Source: Bactrocera neohumeralis (taxonomy: Eukaryota > Arthropoda > Insecta > Diptera > Tephritidae). From it: DNA of 64,000 bases. A program made the position numbers and the translations under genes. Shown here in pieces: positions 37,192 to 48,968 of the stretch. The notes under the pieces are model-generated. The model made no database searches, was not told the origin of the DNA, and was given only the letters and a program-made list of their open reading frames with translations. The DNA is taken from positions 35,398,089 through 35,462,088 of the forward strand of contig NC_065922.1 of NCBI RefSeq assembly GCF_024586455.1, given 5' to 3'. Each line of letters starts with the position of its first letter. Positions within the stretch are counted from its first letter, which is position 1.

Positions 37192-39287
37192 GATAAATAA
37201 TATATTTATTAAATTTCTTATAGATGAGTAAATTATTGTTGAATAGTGATGTTGCGTATTGTTTAAAAATGTACAGTACTTAATTAATACTGATGTTACT
37301 AGCTTAAAAATTATATTAATTAAATTATATTAAATTTTTTGTTAATATTTGAACGCGCAGCGTAAATTAGATGTTATATAGTACATAGGAATGTAATTAA
37401 TAATTACTAATTATCACATCAACTTTTTCTTATCATAATCTGTGTTCATATTATGTGAAAAATGATATATATTTGAATATAAAAGTTAATGAAGAAACGC
37501 TTAGCATTTAGAAATATTTAAATAACTAGGAAATATATTAATAAGAGACATATAATATATAATTATTATGATAAACATGCTACTGATTTTTTGTTGATAA
37601 TAAATTCATGTAAATATGAAATATAATTGTTACTTTAGTAATTAATGAAGTTAAAGTAGTATATTGTATATTTGAAAAATAAAATTGCTCATTTGCGAAA
37701 ACAGGCATATATGGGAAGCAAATAACTAAAAAAGGTCAAATTCAAGATAATGTGCTGCTTCATATATTTGAAAAAAATATAATAATAATAATAAAATAAT
37801 AATGATGTTGGATTTACAAATATTATTTTTTATAGTGGTATAGTAGTACTAAAATAATTTTTAAAATGTTCCAGTAAAATATTTCAAAAAAAAAAACAAT
37901 TTAATGACATTTCATTTTTTGAAAAGTATCTGGGACTTAAAATTTCAAAAACAGAAAAACCATAATTACTTAGAAACTACGGCTTTGAAATTAATTTATG
38001 TTCTTTTCTTCTATTATTTTAAAAACAGAAAAAAATCTTAAAACAACAATATGTTTTTTATTAATTGACCCAATATGAATTGAGTCTCAATATATTGTTA
38101 TGTACATACTATATTCCTGATAATTATATGGCTTAACTCAAATTTTTTTATTTTAATAATTTTTCCATTTGTTATGTCAAATGGACAACAATGTTTGTTG
38201 TTGTCAAACTGCGAACTATATGTATATTATAAATGTACATACATACATAGCTAATACTTAAATTTAAGAGTATCAGTTAAAAAATTTATCTAAAATGTGC
38301 CACAAAAAATATATATACAAATGTATAAAATTCAAATAAAGATAAAATATTTAAAATTTCGTCAGGCGTTCTTTCTTTCAATTTGAGTATATATTTTAAG
38401 GGCGTGGCTAAGTCATCATTTACTTTTATGGTTATTAATTTTTATTTATTATTAATTCAGAATGTATAAATAAAGCTCAATCACTCAATTTAATTAATAA
38501 TTTGGCAATGAAAAATATTTCAAAATGAAAATCATAGATGAATAAAAGTGACAGTGACCAATAACCAGGTTTGCGAATTTTTTAATACCAAAATTTCAAA
38601 ATTGAAAAACGAATTTTTAACCCTTACATCGGAATCAAGAAATAGAACTTAATTTTTTTTCTAAGATTTGTTTTTTTTTTTTAATCCGGTGTTTGGTATT
38701 TAAGAATTATTTTTAATTGTTAATTCGCATTGCGGAATTAATTTTTTTTATTATATAATACAGTATTTGGGTTTACAAAACAAATAATAATACTTCAAAC
38801 GTTAATTCAATCTATTCAATATATGTGCATATATTTACCTCAAAGAAAAAATCAGCTTTAAATAATACTAATGCATACTATGTAATACATGTATGTATGT
38901 ATGTATATCTGGGGGAAAATTAGCTTATGGCTAGGACTGCAAAAAATACATTAAACAGACATTTGAATTATTATTTAATAAAATGTTTTTATTTATTATG
39001 TAATCCCAAAATGCCAAATACCGGATTAAAAAATTAAAATACTATTTAATTCCAAAAATCGGATTATTAATTAAATATGAAAATTGTAATCCTAAATAGA
39101 GTAAATACGTAATCTTAAAATCTCTTATTAAAAATCGTACCCCTGTTTATGTTGGTTATAAAATTTTCAAAATATCGAATTTGGTTACAATTTAATCATA
39201 ATCCGTTCAAGAAACACTTTGGTCAACTGTACATGTACATATAATTCAAAATATATACATATGTATGTACTATATATTTTTCATATA

Positions 39288-39400
39288 CAGTTGAACTCCC
39301 TAACTCGAATCCCCATAATATACCAGAACAATTTCGAGTTCGGGAATTTGACTTCTACTGCCAATTCAAGAGATCGAATTATGGAAGTTCAACTGAATTA
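39288..39400. mobile_element. Pogo-like MITE in the left arm
   Basis: TA-flanked short element with inverted ends: CAGTTGAACTCCCTAACTCG at the left and CGAATTATGGAAGTTCAACTG at the right. Length and CAGT termini suggest a non-autonomous pogo/Tigger-like element. Confidence 0.6.
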
Positions 39401-41144
39401 TCTTTATTTATCAATTTTTTTATTTTAATTATTTTTCCATTTGTTTATTTTAATAAAATTTAGTAAAATTTAAATATGATTTAGTCTATTTCAAATTATT
39501 GGCATAAAAGATGGTGTGAAACTACGCTAACCTTTCATGGGTGAGCCAGCCTTTGGAGACAATCTTATCTACGCACCAGCGTTGACTTTTCATTGACCAA
39601 TTACTATAGTACACAGCTAATGCAAAGAATACTTAATGGTTTCTACCCATACTACTTATAAACCATAATTGAGTTTACAAAGCTTAAGCTTACCTTATCA
39701 TAGCAAACAACCGCATTAGTTAATGGCCTCAGCGCCATCTAATGCAACTTTAAGTGCGATATAATTCAATAGAATTTAGTTTTAACCGACCGATTTACCG
39801 ATTTAATTTGTTGTTAATTTTTATTAGCACTTTTAATTTTCAGAAAACACTTGCACATTATTTAAACATGAACACTTCACTTTCTTTGGCCCTTCTTTAT
39901 ATGATAGCCTCTTCATAATATGAGCCAATATTTCACTCATTCAACTAAAAGCACTGCCTTCGCGGCCATTTTGAATGCACTTGTGGCTTCACTTTTCTGC
40001 AGCACATACACTTTGCGTTATCTCGGCATATTTTGCATTTTGAGCAAAATCTTTTATTTATTACACTTAACACTTATCACACACAACACTATAAACACTA
40101 AAACACTATTTTAATTAAATTAGATCACTTTATCACAATTACAATTAAATTATTCACTTTGATTACATTTTCACAACCGCACGCTTGAACTTGAACTCGA
40201 ATACTGAACGTTCGTGCACTCACTGGAAGGGTCCTTTTGGAAGATTTTGGAAGTTGCACAGTGGCGTCTGCACGGATGTGCTCTCTTTGTCGTTAACAAA
40301 TTTCTTAATTTCCGTCTAAACCGGAAAATAAAAAATCGAAAGTTATCGAAAAGTTACAAAAAAAAATTTTAAACCTTTTTACAAAATTTGAATGAAAGTT
40401 ATTATAAACAAGAGTTTTGGTATTTAATGAAAGAAATACGGAATCATAATATATAAAAATTAATAACATATTATTAATATTAAAAATTATCATCCATAAA
40501 TACCAAAAAAATTTATATATTAATACAAAAGTCCGCATCATTACCTATGACATGTGTTGCAAATATTGTATTGAAAATGTAATTTAAAATCGGTATAGCC
40601 GGATATCTCCCATAAATGACAAATTTCATGAACACATCGTTTTCATTAATATTTTCATACAAAGACCTTTCCTATAGCCGGACATGAACATGTTCCATTG
40701 ACCAGGCACAGACACTATTTTGGTAATATTTCATTAAAATTATCTGTGATAAAAGACAAGATTTCATGAAATGTGCAAAGAAAACTGTATAAAATTTATA
40801 ATTCCCGTTTTTATTTTAAATCTTATTAATATGTGAAGTTCTGGGACGAATTCCTTTAAGAACAATACGCAAAATGATCACATCAAACAAATTGACTTGA
40901 GCGGCCACGGTCTGGTTTGCGGAGGTTTAACGGAAACTAAGGGAATAATTGTCATTCGCTCACTCCTGGCTGACATTTACTCGCATTTATTTATTCAGTA
41001 GTAATATAATTCTGAGTTACAGCTTCTGACTCTAAGAATACATTTCAAACACACGATTTTGCCATACTCGCATATGTGGACAATTCCTGTAGCCGGACTA
41101 AAACACGTCGAGGTGATAGTTCGATTATAAGGAATTTCACTAAA

Positions 41145-41345
41145 TATAAATGATCAGGGTACGCTCAGTGTCCGTCCGTCTGTCTGTATATACGTGAATC
41201 GTTTTCTCCGCAAGGGTAACTTGTTTGAAACTCCGATATCGGGCTACTGCAGAAAAATAAAGCAGTCATACAAACAACTAAAATCAAGATCTTTCAAGGA
41301 AAACGCTTTTATTTGGCAAGAAGCCTTCATAAATTATGTTTTTAA
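41145..41345 (+). repeat. Family A fragment in the left arm
   Basis: AAATGATCAGGGTACGCTCAG, a GTCCGTCCGTCTGTCTG run, ACTCCGATATCGGGC, CAGTCATACAAACAAC. There is no counterpart in the right arm. Confidence 0.65.
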
Positions 41346-41984
41346 CTTTCCATTCTGATTTTGCAATTAACAAATAAAATTTTAAATTTTTGAACCGAAA
41401 TATTGTAGATCAAAATTTAATTTCATAACAATTAGAATTAAAAATTGGAAATCGAGTACTTAATTCAAAATTTTTTAGTGAAAAAATTCGCAACCCCGAC
41501 TAGGAAAAATCTGAAATAAATCAGTTATCGATCTTTGTCGAGTTTTACGGTTTAATTGAAAACTGCACTGTAAAAATCTTCAAGGACGTGACTGTTCAAC
41601 TTCCAATTGCCAAAACCTTCCGAGCATATCAAACGAACATCAAATCGGCAATTGCCAGAGTCAATTCAATTCAATACCGCAGCAAAGGCAATAGCTTTTA
41701 GTTGAGTACTTCTTTGAAATGTGAGGAGCGTAAAGTGAGGGAAAAATAAATTAAATCAATATACATAAATAGTAATAAATTAATTTGGCATAAGAATTCC
41801 ATCAACAAAATGGAAATGCAACTATGTGAAGCAAATGAGTGCATTCAGCGCAAAGCTAAAAGTTATCATAGATGGCGCTAAAAAGTGTTTAATCTTCTAA
41901 TCACTTGGGTATGGGTAAAGCTCACTTATGAAAATCATCAATTGTATTGTATAATATCAGCAACTATTTTCAGCAATGATTTAA

Positions 41985-42414
41985 TTAGCAGCATCATCTA
42001 ACGCAACTTTCTTCATTAGTTAATTTGTTTTCTCCTTGATTGGTTTTATTTCCATTTCTCTTCGTATTTTTAACTTTCTCACTGTTTTAACATGTGTCTT
42101 ACATTGTGTCGGCTAATTTAAGATTAAATAATAAAATTTTTACTAAGAGTACTTTTGTTTTCAATGTATGTGTCGGCAGCTATTTGGAAGTTTGGATATG
42201 GGAAATTGCATAGTGGCATCCGCACGGATGTTCTTTTAATGTCGTTAAAGCTTTTTTCGTGCATACCGGAAAATATTAAATTGTCGATAATTTTTAAACA
42301 CTTTTTGACGACATATGTTAAAATTATTAATTTAAAAGTATGTATTAAGGTTTTTGGAGAACTTCATAAAATTTCATATTCGGCTGATGGCAGTAATAAA
42401 TGAATTTAACATAT
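41985..42414 (+). repeat. Spacer of the giant inverted repeat, with a third partial copy of the core
   Basis: CATCTAACGCAACTTT (about 41995) echoes CATCTAATGCAACTTT (39738). The stretch 42180-42300 (GGAAGTTTGG, GCATAGTGGCATCCGCACGGATG, ACCGGAAAATA) follows 40235-40340 in direct orientation. It is therefore a diverged, shortened duplicate of left-arm sequence. Confidence 0.6.
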
Positions 42415-45400
42415 GTCCATACAAATCGTTGAAAAAAATATTAACTGCTATTTTACAATTGATGTTTGTTGCATGTGAGCTTTACCCAAACCCAAGTGTC
42501 TAGAAGATTAAACAAATGTGCAGCTTTTTAGCGCCACCTATCACAACTTTTAGCTTTGCGGTGAATTCACTCATTTTCTTCACATACATAGTTGCATTTC
42601 CATTTTCGTAATGGAATTCTTTCCAAAATTAAAATAAACGTACGCATTTATTTATTACTATTTATGTACATTGGTTTAATTTATTTCTCACTCACTTTAC
42701 GTTGCTCATATTTCAAAGAAGCACTCAACTGAAAGCTATTGCCTTTGCAGCGATATTGCATAGAGTTGAGTCGTGCAATTGCCGATCTGATATTCGTTTG
42801 ATGTGCACGGAAGGTTTTGGCGATTGGAAGTTGAACAGTCATGTCCCTGAAGAGTTTTACTTGTTGATAACTGCTTTATTTCAGATTATAGCTAGTCGGG
42901 AGTGCGCATATTTAAAAAAAAAAAATTTGAATTAAATATACGATTTTCCAATTTTCAATTCCAATAGTTATGAAATTAAATTTTGAACCAAAATATTTCG
43001 GTTTAAAAAATTTAAATTTTCATTTTAAATTGCAAAATAAATGCGAGCCAATGCCAACCAGAAGTTGTTTGTATTCGGTCATTGGAACGTTTTCATGTCT
43101 GGCTATAGGAAAGGATTTTGTATGCAAATATTAAAATTTGTTCGGTTATGGGAGGTGTCCGGGTACACGGACTACGTACATTTTATAAGGTTTTCGACGC
43201 TTTCTCTTGGGTGTTACAAACTTTGTGGCAAAATGATAGTAGTTAACACTTGTTCATTGTATAAAAATGATGTAGATATATGTACATATGTATGTATGTT
43301 ATTTCAATTATTTTTTAACGCATTATTTGCAACCCAGATCATATATAATGAATTGGATTTTTATATTTAAATTAATATTTTTTTTAGTATCTATGGATGA
43401 TAATTTTTAATATTAATAATATGTTCCTAAGTTTTACATGATTAAGTATTATCTTAATTAAAAACCAAAATTCTTGTTTATAATAACTTTCATTCAAATT
43501 TTGTAAAAAAGTTTAAAATATTTTTTGTAATTTTTCGATAACTTTCGATTTTTTATTTTCCGGTTTAGACGGAAATTAAGAAAATTGTTAACGACAAAAA
43601 GAGCACATCCGTGCAGACGCCACTGTGCAACTTCCAAAACCTTCCAAAAGGACCCTTCCAGTGAATGCACGAACCTTCAGTATTCGATGTAAAGTTCAAG
43701 CGTGCGGTTGTGAAAATGTAATCAAAGTGAATATTTAATTTGTAATTGTGATAAAGTGATTTAATTTAATTAATATAGTGTTTTAGTGTTTATAGTGTTG
43801 TGTGTGATAAGTGTTAAGTGTAATAAATAAAAGATTTTGCTCAAAATGCAAAATATGCCGAGGTAACGCAAAGTGTATGTGCTGCAGAAAAGTGAAGCCA
43901 CAAGTGCATTCAAAATGGCCGCGAAGGCAGTGCTTTTAGTTGAATGAGTGAAATATTGGCTCATATTATGTAGAGGCTATCATATAAAGAAGAGCCAAAG
44001 AAAGTGAAGAGTTCATGTTTAAATAATGTGCAAGTGTTTTCTGAAAATTAAAAGTGCTAATAGAAATTAACAACAAATTAAATCGGTAAATCGGTCGGTT
44101 CAAACTAAATTCTATTGAATTATATCGCACTTAAAGTTGCATTAGATGGCGCTGGGATCATTAACTAATGCGGTTGTTTGCTATGATAAGGTAAGCTTAA
44201 GCTTTGAAAACTCAATTATGGTTTATAAGTAGTATGGACAGAAACCATTAAGTTTTCATTGCATTAACTGGTGTGAGCATGTACAAATTGGTTAATGAAA
44301 AGTCAACGCATGTCTTGGCTAATATAAAATTTAAAATATATACAAACGTATGAATGGTTAGCGTTGTTTCACACCATCCATTATACCAATAATTTTAAAT
44401 GAAATAAATCATTGTTAAATTTAACCAAATTTTAATTAAAGTAACCAAATGGAGAAAAATTAATATAGATAGTACAGTCGAGCTTCCATAACTCGAACTT
44501 CTATAACTCGCACTCTTGAAATGGAAATAGAAGTTAAATTTCATACAAATTTGCTTCCATAACTCGAAGTTTCTCTAAACCGAAGTTGTTTTTGTCTATT
44601 ATGGGGACTCGAGTTAGGGAAGTTCAACTGTATACGAAAAATATATATGTATGTATAGTTAAACAAAGTTTTTCCTGAGTGAATTATGGTTAAATTGTAA
44701 CTAAATTCGACACTTTGAAAATTGTATAATCACAATAAACAGGATTGCGAATTTTAATTATGTAGAGAATTTAAGATTATGTACATATTTACGATACTTA
44801 TAGTATGACTACAATTTTCATATTTAATTATTAATCCAATTTTTCGAATTAAATAGTATATTAATTTTTCAATCCGGTATTTGGCATATTGGGATTACAT
44901 AATAAATAAAAATATTTTATTAAATAGTAATTCAAATATCTGTTTAATGTATTTTTTGTAATCTTAGCCATAAGCTAATTTTCCTTCAGATACATATATA
45001 CATATATATATTATAATGCAATAAATATTTGTATCATAATTAATTAATTGTATCATTAACCTAATTTCCCTTTTGTCGAAAATATACGTATTGAATTGAT
45101 TTAATTAACATTTGAAGTATTATTTTTTATTTTGTTATCTCAAATACCGTATTAAAAAGTAAAAAAATTAATCCAACTAAGCTAAAAATATTTTTTTAAT
45201 ACAAACTACCGGATTGAAAAATTAAAAAAAAAATCTTGAAATAAAAATTGAAATTTTATTTCTTAATTCCGATTTTAGGATTAAAAATTCGTTTTCCAAT
45301 TTTGAAATTTTTGTATTAAAAATTTCGCAACCCTGGTTATGTGTAACTGTCTACAAGATTTAACACTTTTATTATCCTATGATTATCAATTTGGAATATT

Positions 45401-46190
45401 TTCATTGCCAAATTATTAATTAAATTGCTTGATTGAACTTTACTTACACATTCTGAATTATTAATTAATAAAAATTATTAACAATATAAGTTAATGACGA
45501 CTTAGCCATACCCTTAAAATATAATTAACGTCTGACGAAATTTTAAATACTTTATCTTTATTTGAATTTTATACATTTGTATAAATATTTTTTGTGGCAC
45601 ATTTTAGATAAAGTTTTTAACTGATACTCTTAGATTTAAGTATTAGCTATGTATGTATGTACATTCGTAATATATACAAGTAGTACGCAGTTTGGCTATG
45701 TAAGTCATTTAATTATCAGGAATATAGTATATATGTACATAATAATATATTGAAACTTAATTCATGCTATGTCAATTTATAAAAGATATTGTTGTTTCAA
45801 GATTTTTTTATAATAAAAGGAAAGAACAAAATTAAATTTCAAGCCGCAGTTTCTAAGTAATTTTGGTTTTTGTGTTTTTGAAATTTTAAGTACCAGATTA
45901 CTTTAAAAAAATTAAAGGTCATTCAAATTATTATTTTTTTATTTTTGAAAAAAACTTAACTATTGTAAAAAGTGATATGTGCAAATCCAACAGTGTCATT
46001 TATTTTTATTTTTTTTAAATAAATGAAGCAGCACCTATTTTGAATATGACCTTTTTCTGTTATTTTCTTCCTAAATATGTCTGTTTTCGCAAATGAGCAA
46101 TTTTAGTTTTCCAATATGCAATATACGTCTTTAACTTGGATTGATGTATTGGAAACTTCATACAATTTCATATTTGGCTAAGTATCCATT
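42415..46190 (-). repeat. Right arm of the giant inverted repeat
   Basis: About 3.7 kb, colinear in reverse with the left arm. Identity by eye is high (about 95 percent) at 43570-43985 against 39900-40310 and clearly lower toward the outer ends. Confidence 0.85.
44472..44634. mobile_element. Pogo-like MITE in the right arm
   Basis: The mirror copy: CAGTCGAGCTTCCATAACTCG at one end and CGAGTTAGGGAAGTTCAACTG at the other. It is about 50 bp longer, so one of the pair has an internal indel. Present at matching places in both arms. Confidence 0.6.
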
Positions 46191-46559
46191 ATTATTAAAT
46201 AATTATTCTCTAGTTTCATGTAACTTTAGATTAAACTTTCCGATATTCAATTAACCGCCACAATTTGTTCTATCGGTAACATTTTGAGAAAACGAAATAA
46301 GAAGTTTTTGACACATATTCTTTTATATATACATATTTTTAACTCAATTGGGGGATCTCGTATTTCATTCTTACCAAAACTTATCGGGAAAACGTTTACT
46401 AATTTACTTGAATAAAAAATAGTCTCTATGACTTCTTTTGCAAGAACGAAATCAATGAACCCAATTTTCGAGTACTTTTTACACTAAATTAAGTCATATG
46501 TCATGAATAGTAAGTTCAATATTTACTTCAAAAGCTTGAAGAGAGTCTGGGTTGTTGCT

Positions 46560-46870
46560 AAAGACCAATGACTTCAAATAACCCCACAATACTGTCAATT
46601 TAGGTGGTTGTTCATGAATAATTTATGGATTTTCTTCGCACCACGCAGACGCAAGTGATCCACATCGGGGAAGATGATTTTCTTAAAAAATCCTTGTAAC
46701 TTTCAACAATTTTATACGCATGCAAACCCAAATAATTTTTTTAAATCCTCCAGGTTGTGATTAGGGTTAGTCCCTATTCATGAGAACGTCTTAGAATTGA
46801 CAAATTGCGATCATCAGTAACATTTGCCTGAACGGCAGCAATATTTTCATTACATATCTGTTTATGATGA
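46560..46870 (-). mobile_element. DD41D ('rosa'-like) mariner fragment, copy 4
   Basis: Minus-strand translation reads ENIAAVQANVTDDRNLSIL, TTWRI and LGLHAYKIV. Then, after a deletion of the first-Asp region, a shifted frame reads AWCEENP and INYS-TTT-like residues where IHEQP and LTVxWC are expected. Compare KENIAAIAESL in copy 1. Broken by stops. Confidence 0.65.
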
Positions 46871-46899
46871 AATTATAAACATTACTGAATGCAATGAAA

Positions 46900-47645
46900 A
46901 CAAGAAAAAACGTTAACTTCGGCTGCACCGAAGTTAATATACCCTCCACAGATTACATTGGTGCCTTAGAAAATAATTTATACCAAATTTCGTAAATATA
47001 TCTTGTCAAATGTGAAAGTTTTCCATACAAGAACTTGATTCCGATCGTTTAGTTTGTATGGTAGCTATATGCTATAGTTAACCGATCTGACCAATTTCTT
47101 CGGAGATTACATTGTTGCCTTAGAAAATAATCCATACCAAATTTGGTGAAGATACATTGTCAAATGTGAAAGTTTTCCATACAAGAACTTGATTCCGATC
47201 GTTCAGTTTGTATGGTAGCTATATGCTATAGTTAACCGATCTGACCAATTTCTTCGGAGATTACATTGTTGCCTTAGAAAATAATATATACCAAATTTGG
47301 TGAAGATACATTGTCAAATGTGAAAGTTTTCCATACAAGAACTTGATTCCGATCGTTCAGTTTATATGGCAGCTATATGCTATAGTGGTCCGATATCGGC
47401 CGTTCCGACAAATGAGCAGCTTCTTGAAGAGGAAATGACGTTTGCAAAATTCAAAAGGATATCTTAAAAACTGAGGGACTAGTTCGTATATATACAGACA
47501 TACGGATGGACAGACGGACAGACAGACAGACGGACATGGCTAAATCGACTCAGCTCAACATATTGATCATTTATATACATACTTTATAGGGTCTCCGACG
47601 CTTCCTTAATTCAGATCTCTATCCCAAAAACTTAGGAACTAGACC
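46900..47645 (-). repeat. Family A interspersed repeat, longest copy, three ~154-bp units
   Basis: Reads in reverse: tail AACGTTAACTTCGGCTGC at 46910. Then three tandem units, each with GATTACATTG(G/T)(T/G)GCCTTAG, starting at about 46951, 47105 and 47259 (period 154 bp). Then GGTCCGATATCGGCCGTTCC, ATGAGCAGCTTCTTGA, a GACAGACGGACA run, ATCGACTCAGCTCAACA, and the head near 47640. The units are nearly identical to one another, which indicates recent expansion or homogenisation. Confidence 0.9.
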
Positions 47646-47837
47646 CTGATTATATATAGTATACATATATCTTTAAAAATAAATGAACTTAATAATACAA
47701 AACTGTAAGGGGCACCTTCCTGTTATAATTAAGTACTCATACTTTGGAGATTTTTTAGAAGTGTCTACGAACCTATTTTTTAGAATACCAAGCCTTTTTC
47801 TACTCACTCTAACATCCATATATATGTATGTACATAA

Positions 47838-48521
47838 TTAAGGGGTTACATGGGTTTCCTGGTGTAAAAAACAGCCTTTTTTCACTAATTTTTTTCTGTT
47901 ATGAAAAATTAAATATTTTATTAGAATTTTCTATTGTTACAAATATACACTACTAACAAAGAAATCCTGAAATTTTTGGAAAAAAATATTTCAAACTCGG
48001 CCATTGCGTCGTCATTTCCGGTGACACCACGGAAAAACGATGCGCCCGCGTTGGCAGGAAAACTCCTAACAGGATCATCTTAAGTGAAAAAATAAATGTT
48101 GTAGATAAAATCTTTACTTAGAACTTGGACTAAGGATAAAAAGGAAAATTGGATTTTTGGCTAACATTTTTACATAAAATACATTATTAAATTTCAGTGA
48201 AAATTTCGCGATTTTTTTTGTAAATAGTTGTAATGGGAAAAAATATCCTTCGTCCAAGTCTTTAAGAAATTGAATCTCAAAGATCTGTGTACAATTTCAT
48301 GACGATTGGTTGTGTAGTTTTCGAGAAATTTTGCCAACCGACTTCAGTTTCGAGAAAAACGCGTTTAAAGACGGCCTACTAGCCTCTCACAAGTTCTCAA
48401 GGCTGTATCTCCAAAACTATTACTCAGATCAACTTGAAAATTTAGGATAATATTCTGGAGATATTGTAGAACTTCATAAGATAATAAAAAAATTGATTTT
48501 TCGAAGCCCATAAAGCCATGT
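47838..48521 (+). mobile_element. Family C TTAA-type TIR element, copy 3
   Basis: Begins TTAAGGGGTTACATGGG. It has the GCGTCGTCATTTCCGGTGAC and CGCGTTTAAAGACGG boxes and ends in a damaged inverted terminus (GAAGCCCATAAAGCCATG). The TTAA is intact on the left only. Confidence 0.8.
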
Positions 48522-48659
48522 TTTCAGATAGGAGTTGCTTATAAAAATTTCATTATTTTAGCAGTTAAAATGAATATGCATTCATTTCCATATGTATTTT
48601 TTTTTTTCAAATTAAAAAATTAACGCTTGAGTTTGTTGTATAAGTAAAGTCTTTGGTAT

Positions 48660-48665
48660 TTTATT
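48660..48665 (-). promoter_or_regulatory. Candidate polyadenylation signal for the 48969-50958 gene
   Basis: AATAAA on the minus strand about 300 bp after the stop codon. Confidence 0.4.
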
Positions 48666-48968
48666 CAATAAACATTGATAATATCATAATCAATATACAT
48701 TTGTAATACATAATATTGGAAGCAGTTAGTTAACACACACTTAAAGCTGAATTTTTAGTATAAACTTAAACCTAAGCGTATAAAATAAGCATATGTAGTA
48801 TACCTACATATGTACCGTATATTTAGTCTTTGGATAAGATCTCCTGCCCTAACCCCACTTTCATACTTATATTTCCTATTAAAGCAGTTACCGTCTGTTT
48901 CGAAATGCAAAACTCTATTTTAACGAAACGAAAAATACTGTTGACACACACACACACACGAATGTGTC

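Larger units (their letters stand above)
37610..41984 (+). repeat. Left arm of the giant inverted repeat
   Basis: About 4.3 kb. It contains a family A piece (41145-41345) and neighbouring sequence that the right arm lacks, so these entered after, or were lost from the other arm since, the arms formed. Confidence 0.85.
37610..46190. repeat. Giant inverted repeat (~8.6 kb), AT-rich
   Basis: Two arms in opposite orientation around a spacer at about 41985-42415. Matching anchors (left / right) include: GCTCATTTGCGAAAACAG at 37687 / its complement near 46100; the CATACATAGCTAATACTTAA box near 38240 / 45645; the TTTCAAAATTGAAAAACGAA box near 38600 / 45300; a 64-codon frame at 39920-40114 (+) / 43770-43964 (-) differing by one residue; and AATGGAAATGCAACTATGTG near 41810 / 42605. 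Outer limits fade gradually. The arms differ by indels, the largest a roughly 0.7-0.8 kb surplus in the left arm near 40.7-41.35 kb. No transposase is seen. Confidence 0.9.

Noticed and set aside
39920..40114. 64-codon frame conserved in both palindrome arms
   Set aside because: The nucleotide sequence itself is about equally conserved on both sides of the frame, so near identity does not show coding. Recorded instead as part of the conserved core.
43041..43370. 109-codon frame in the right palindrome arm
   Set aside because: Not kept open in the left-arm counterpart, so not under coding constraint.
46951..47412. Three regular 154-bp repeats considered as a CRISPR-like array or satellite
   Set aside because: The units have no spacers, lie inside a dispersed repeat with constant head and tail, and the genome is eukaryotic.
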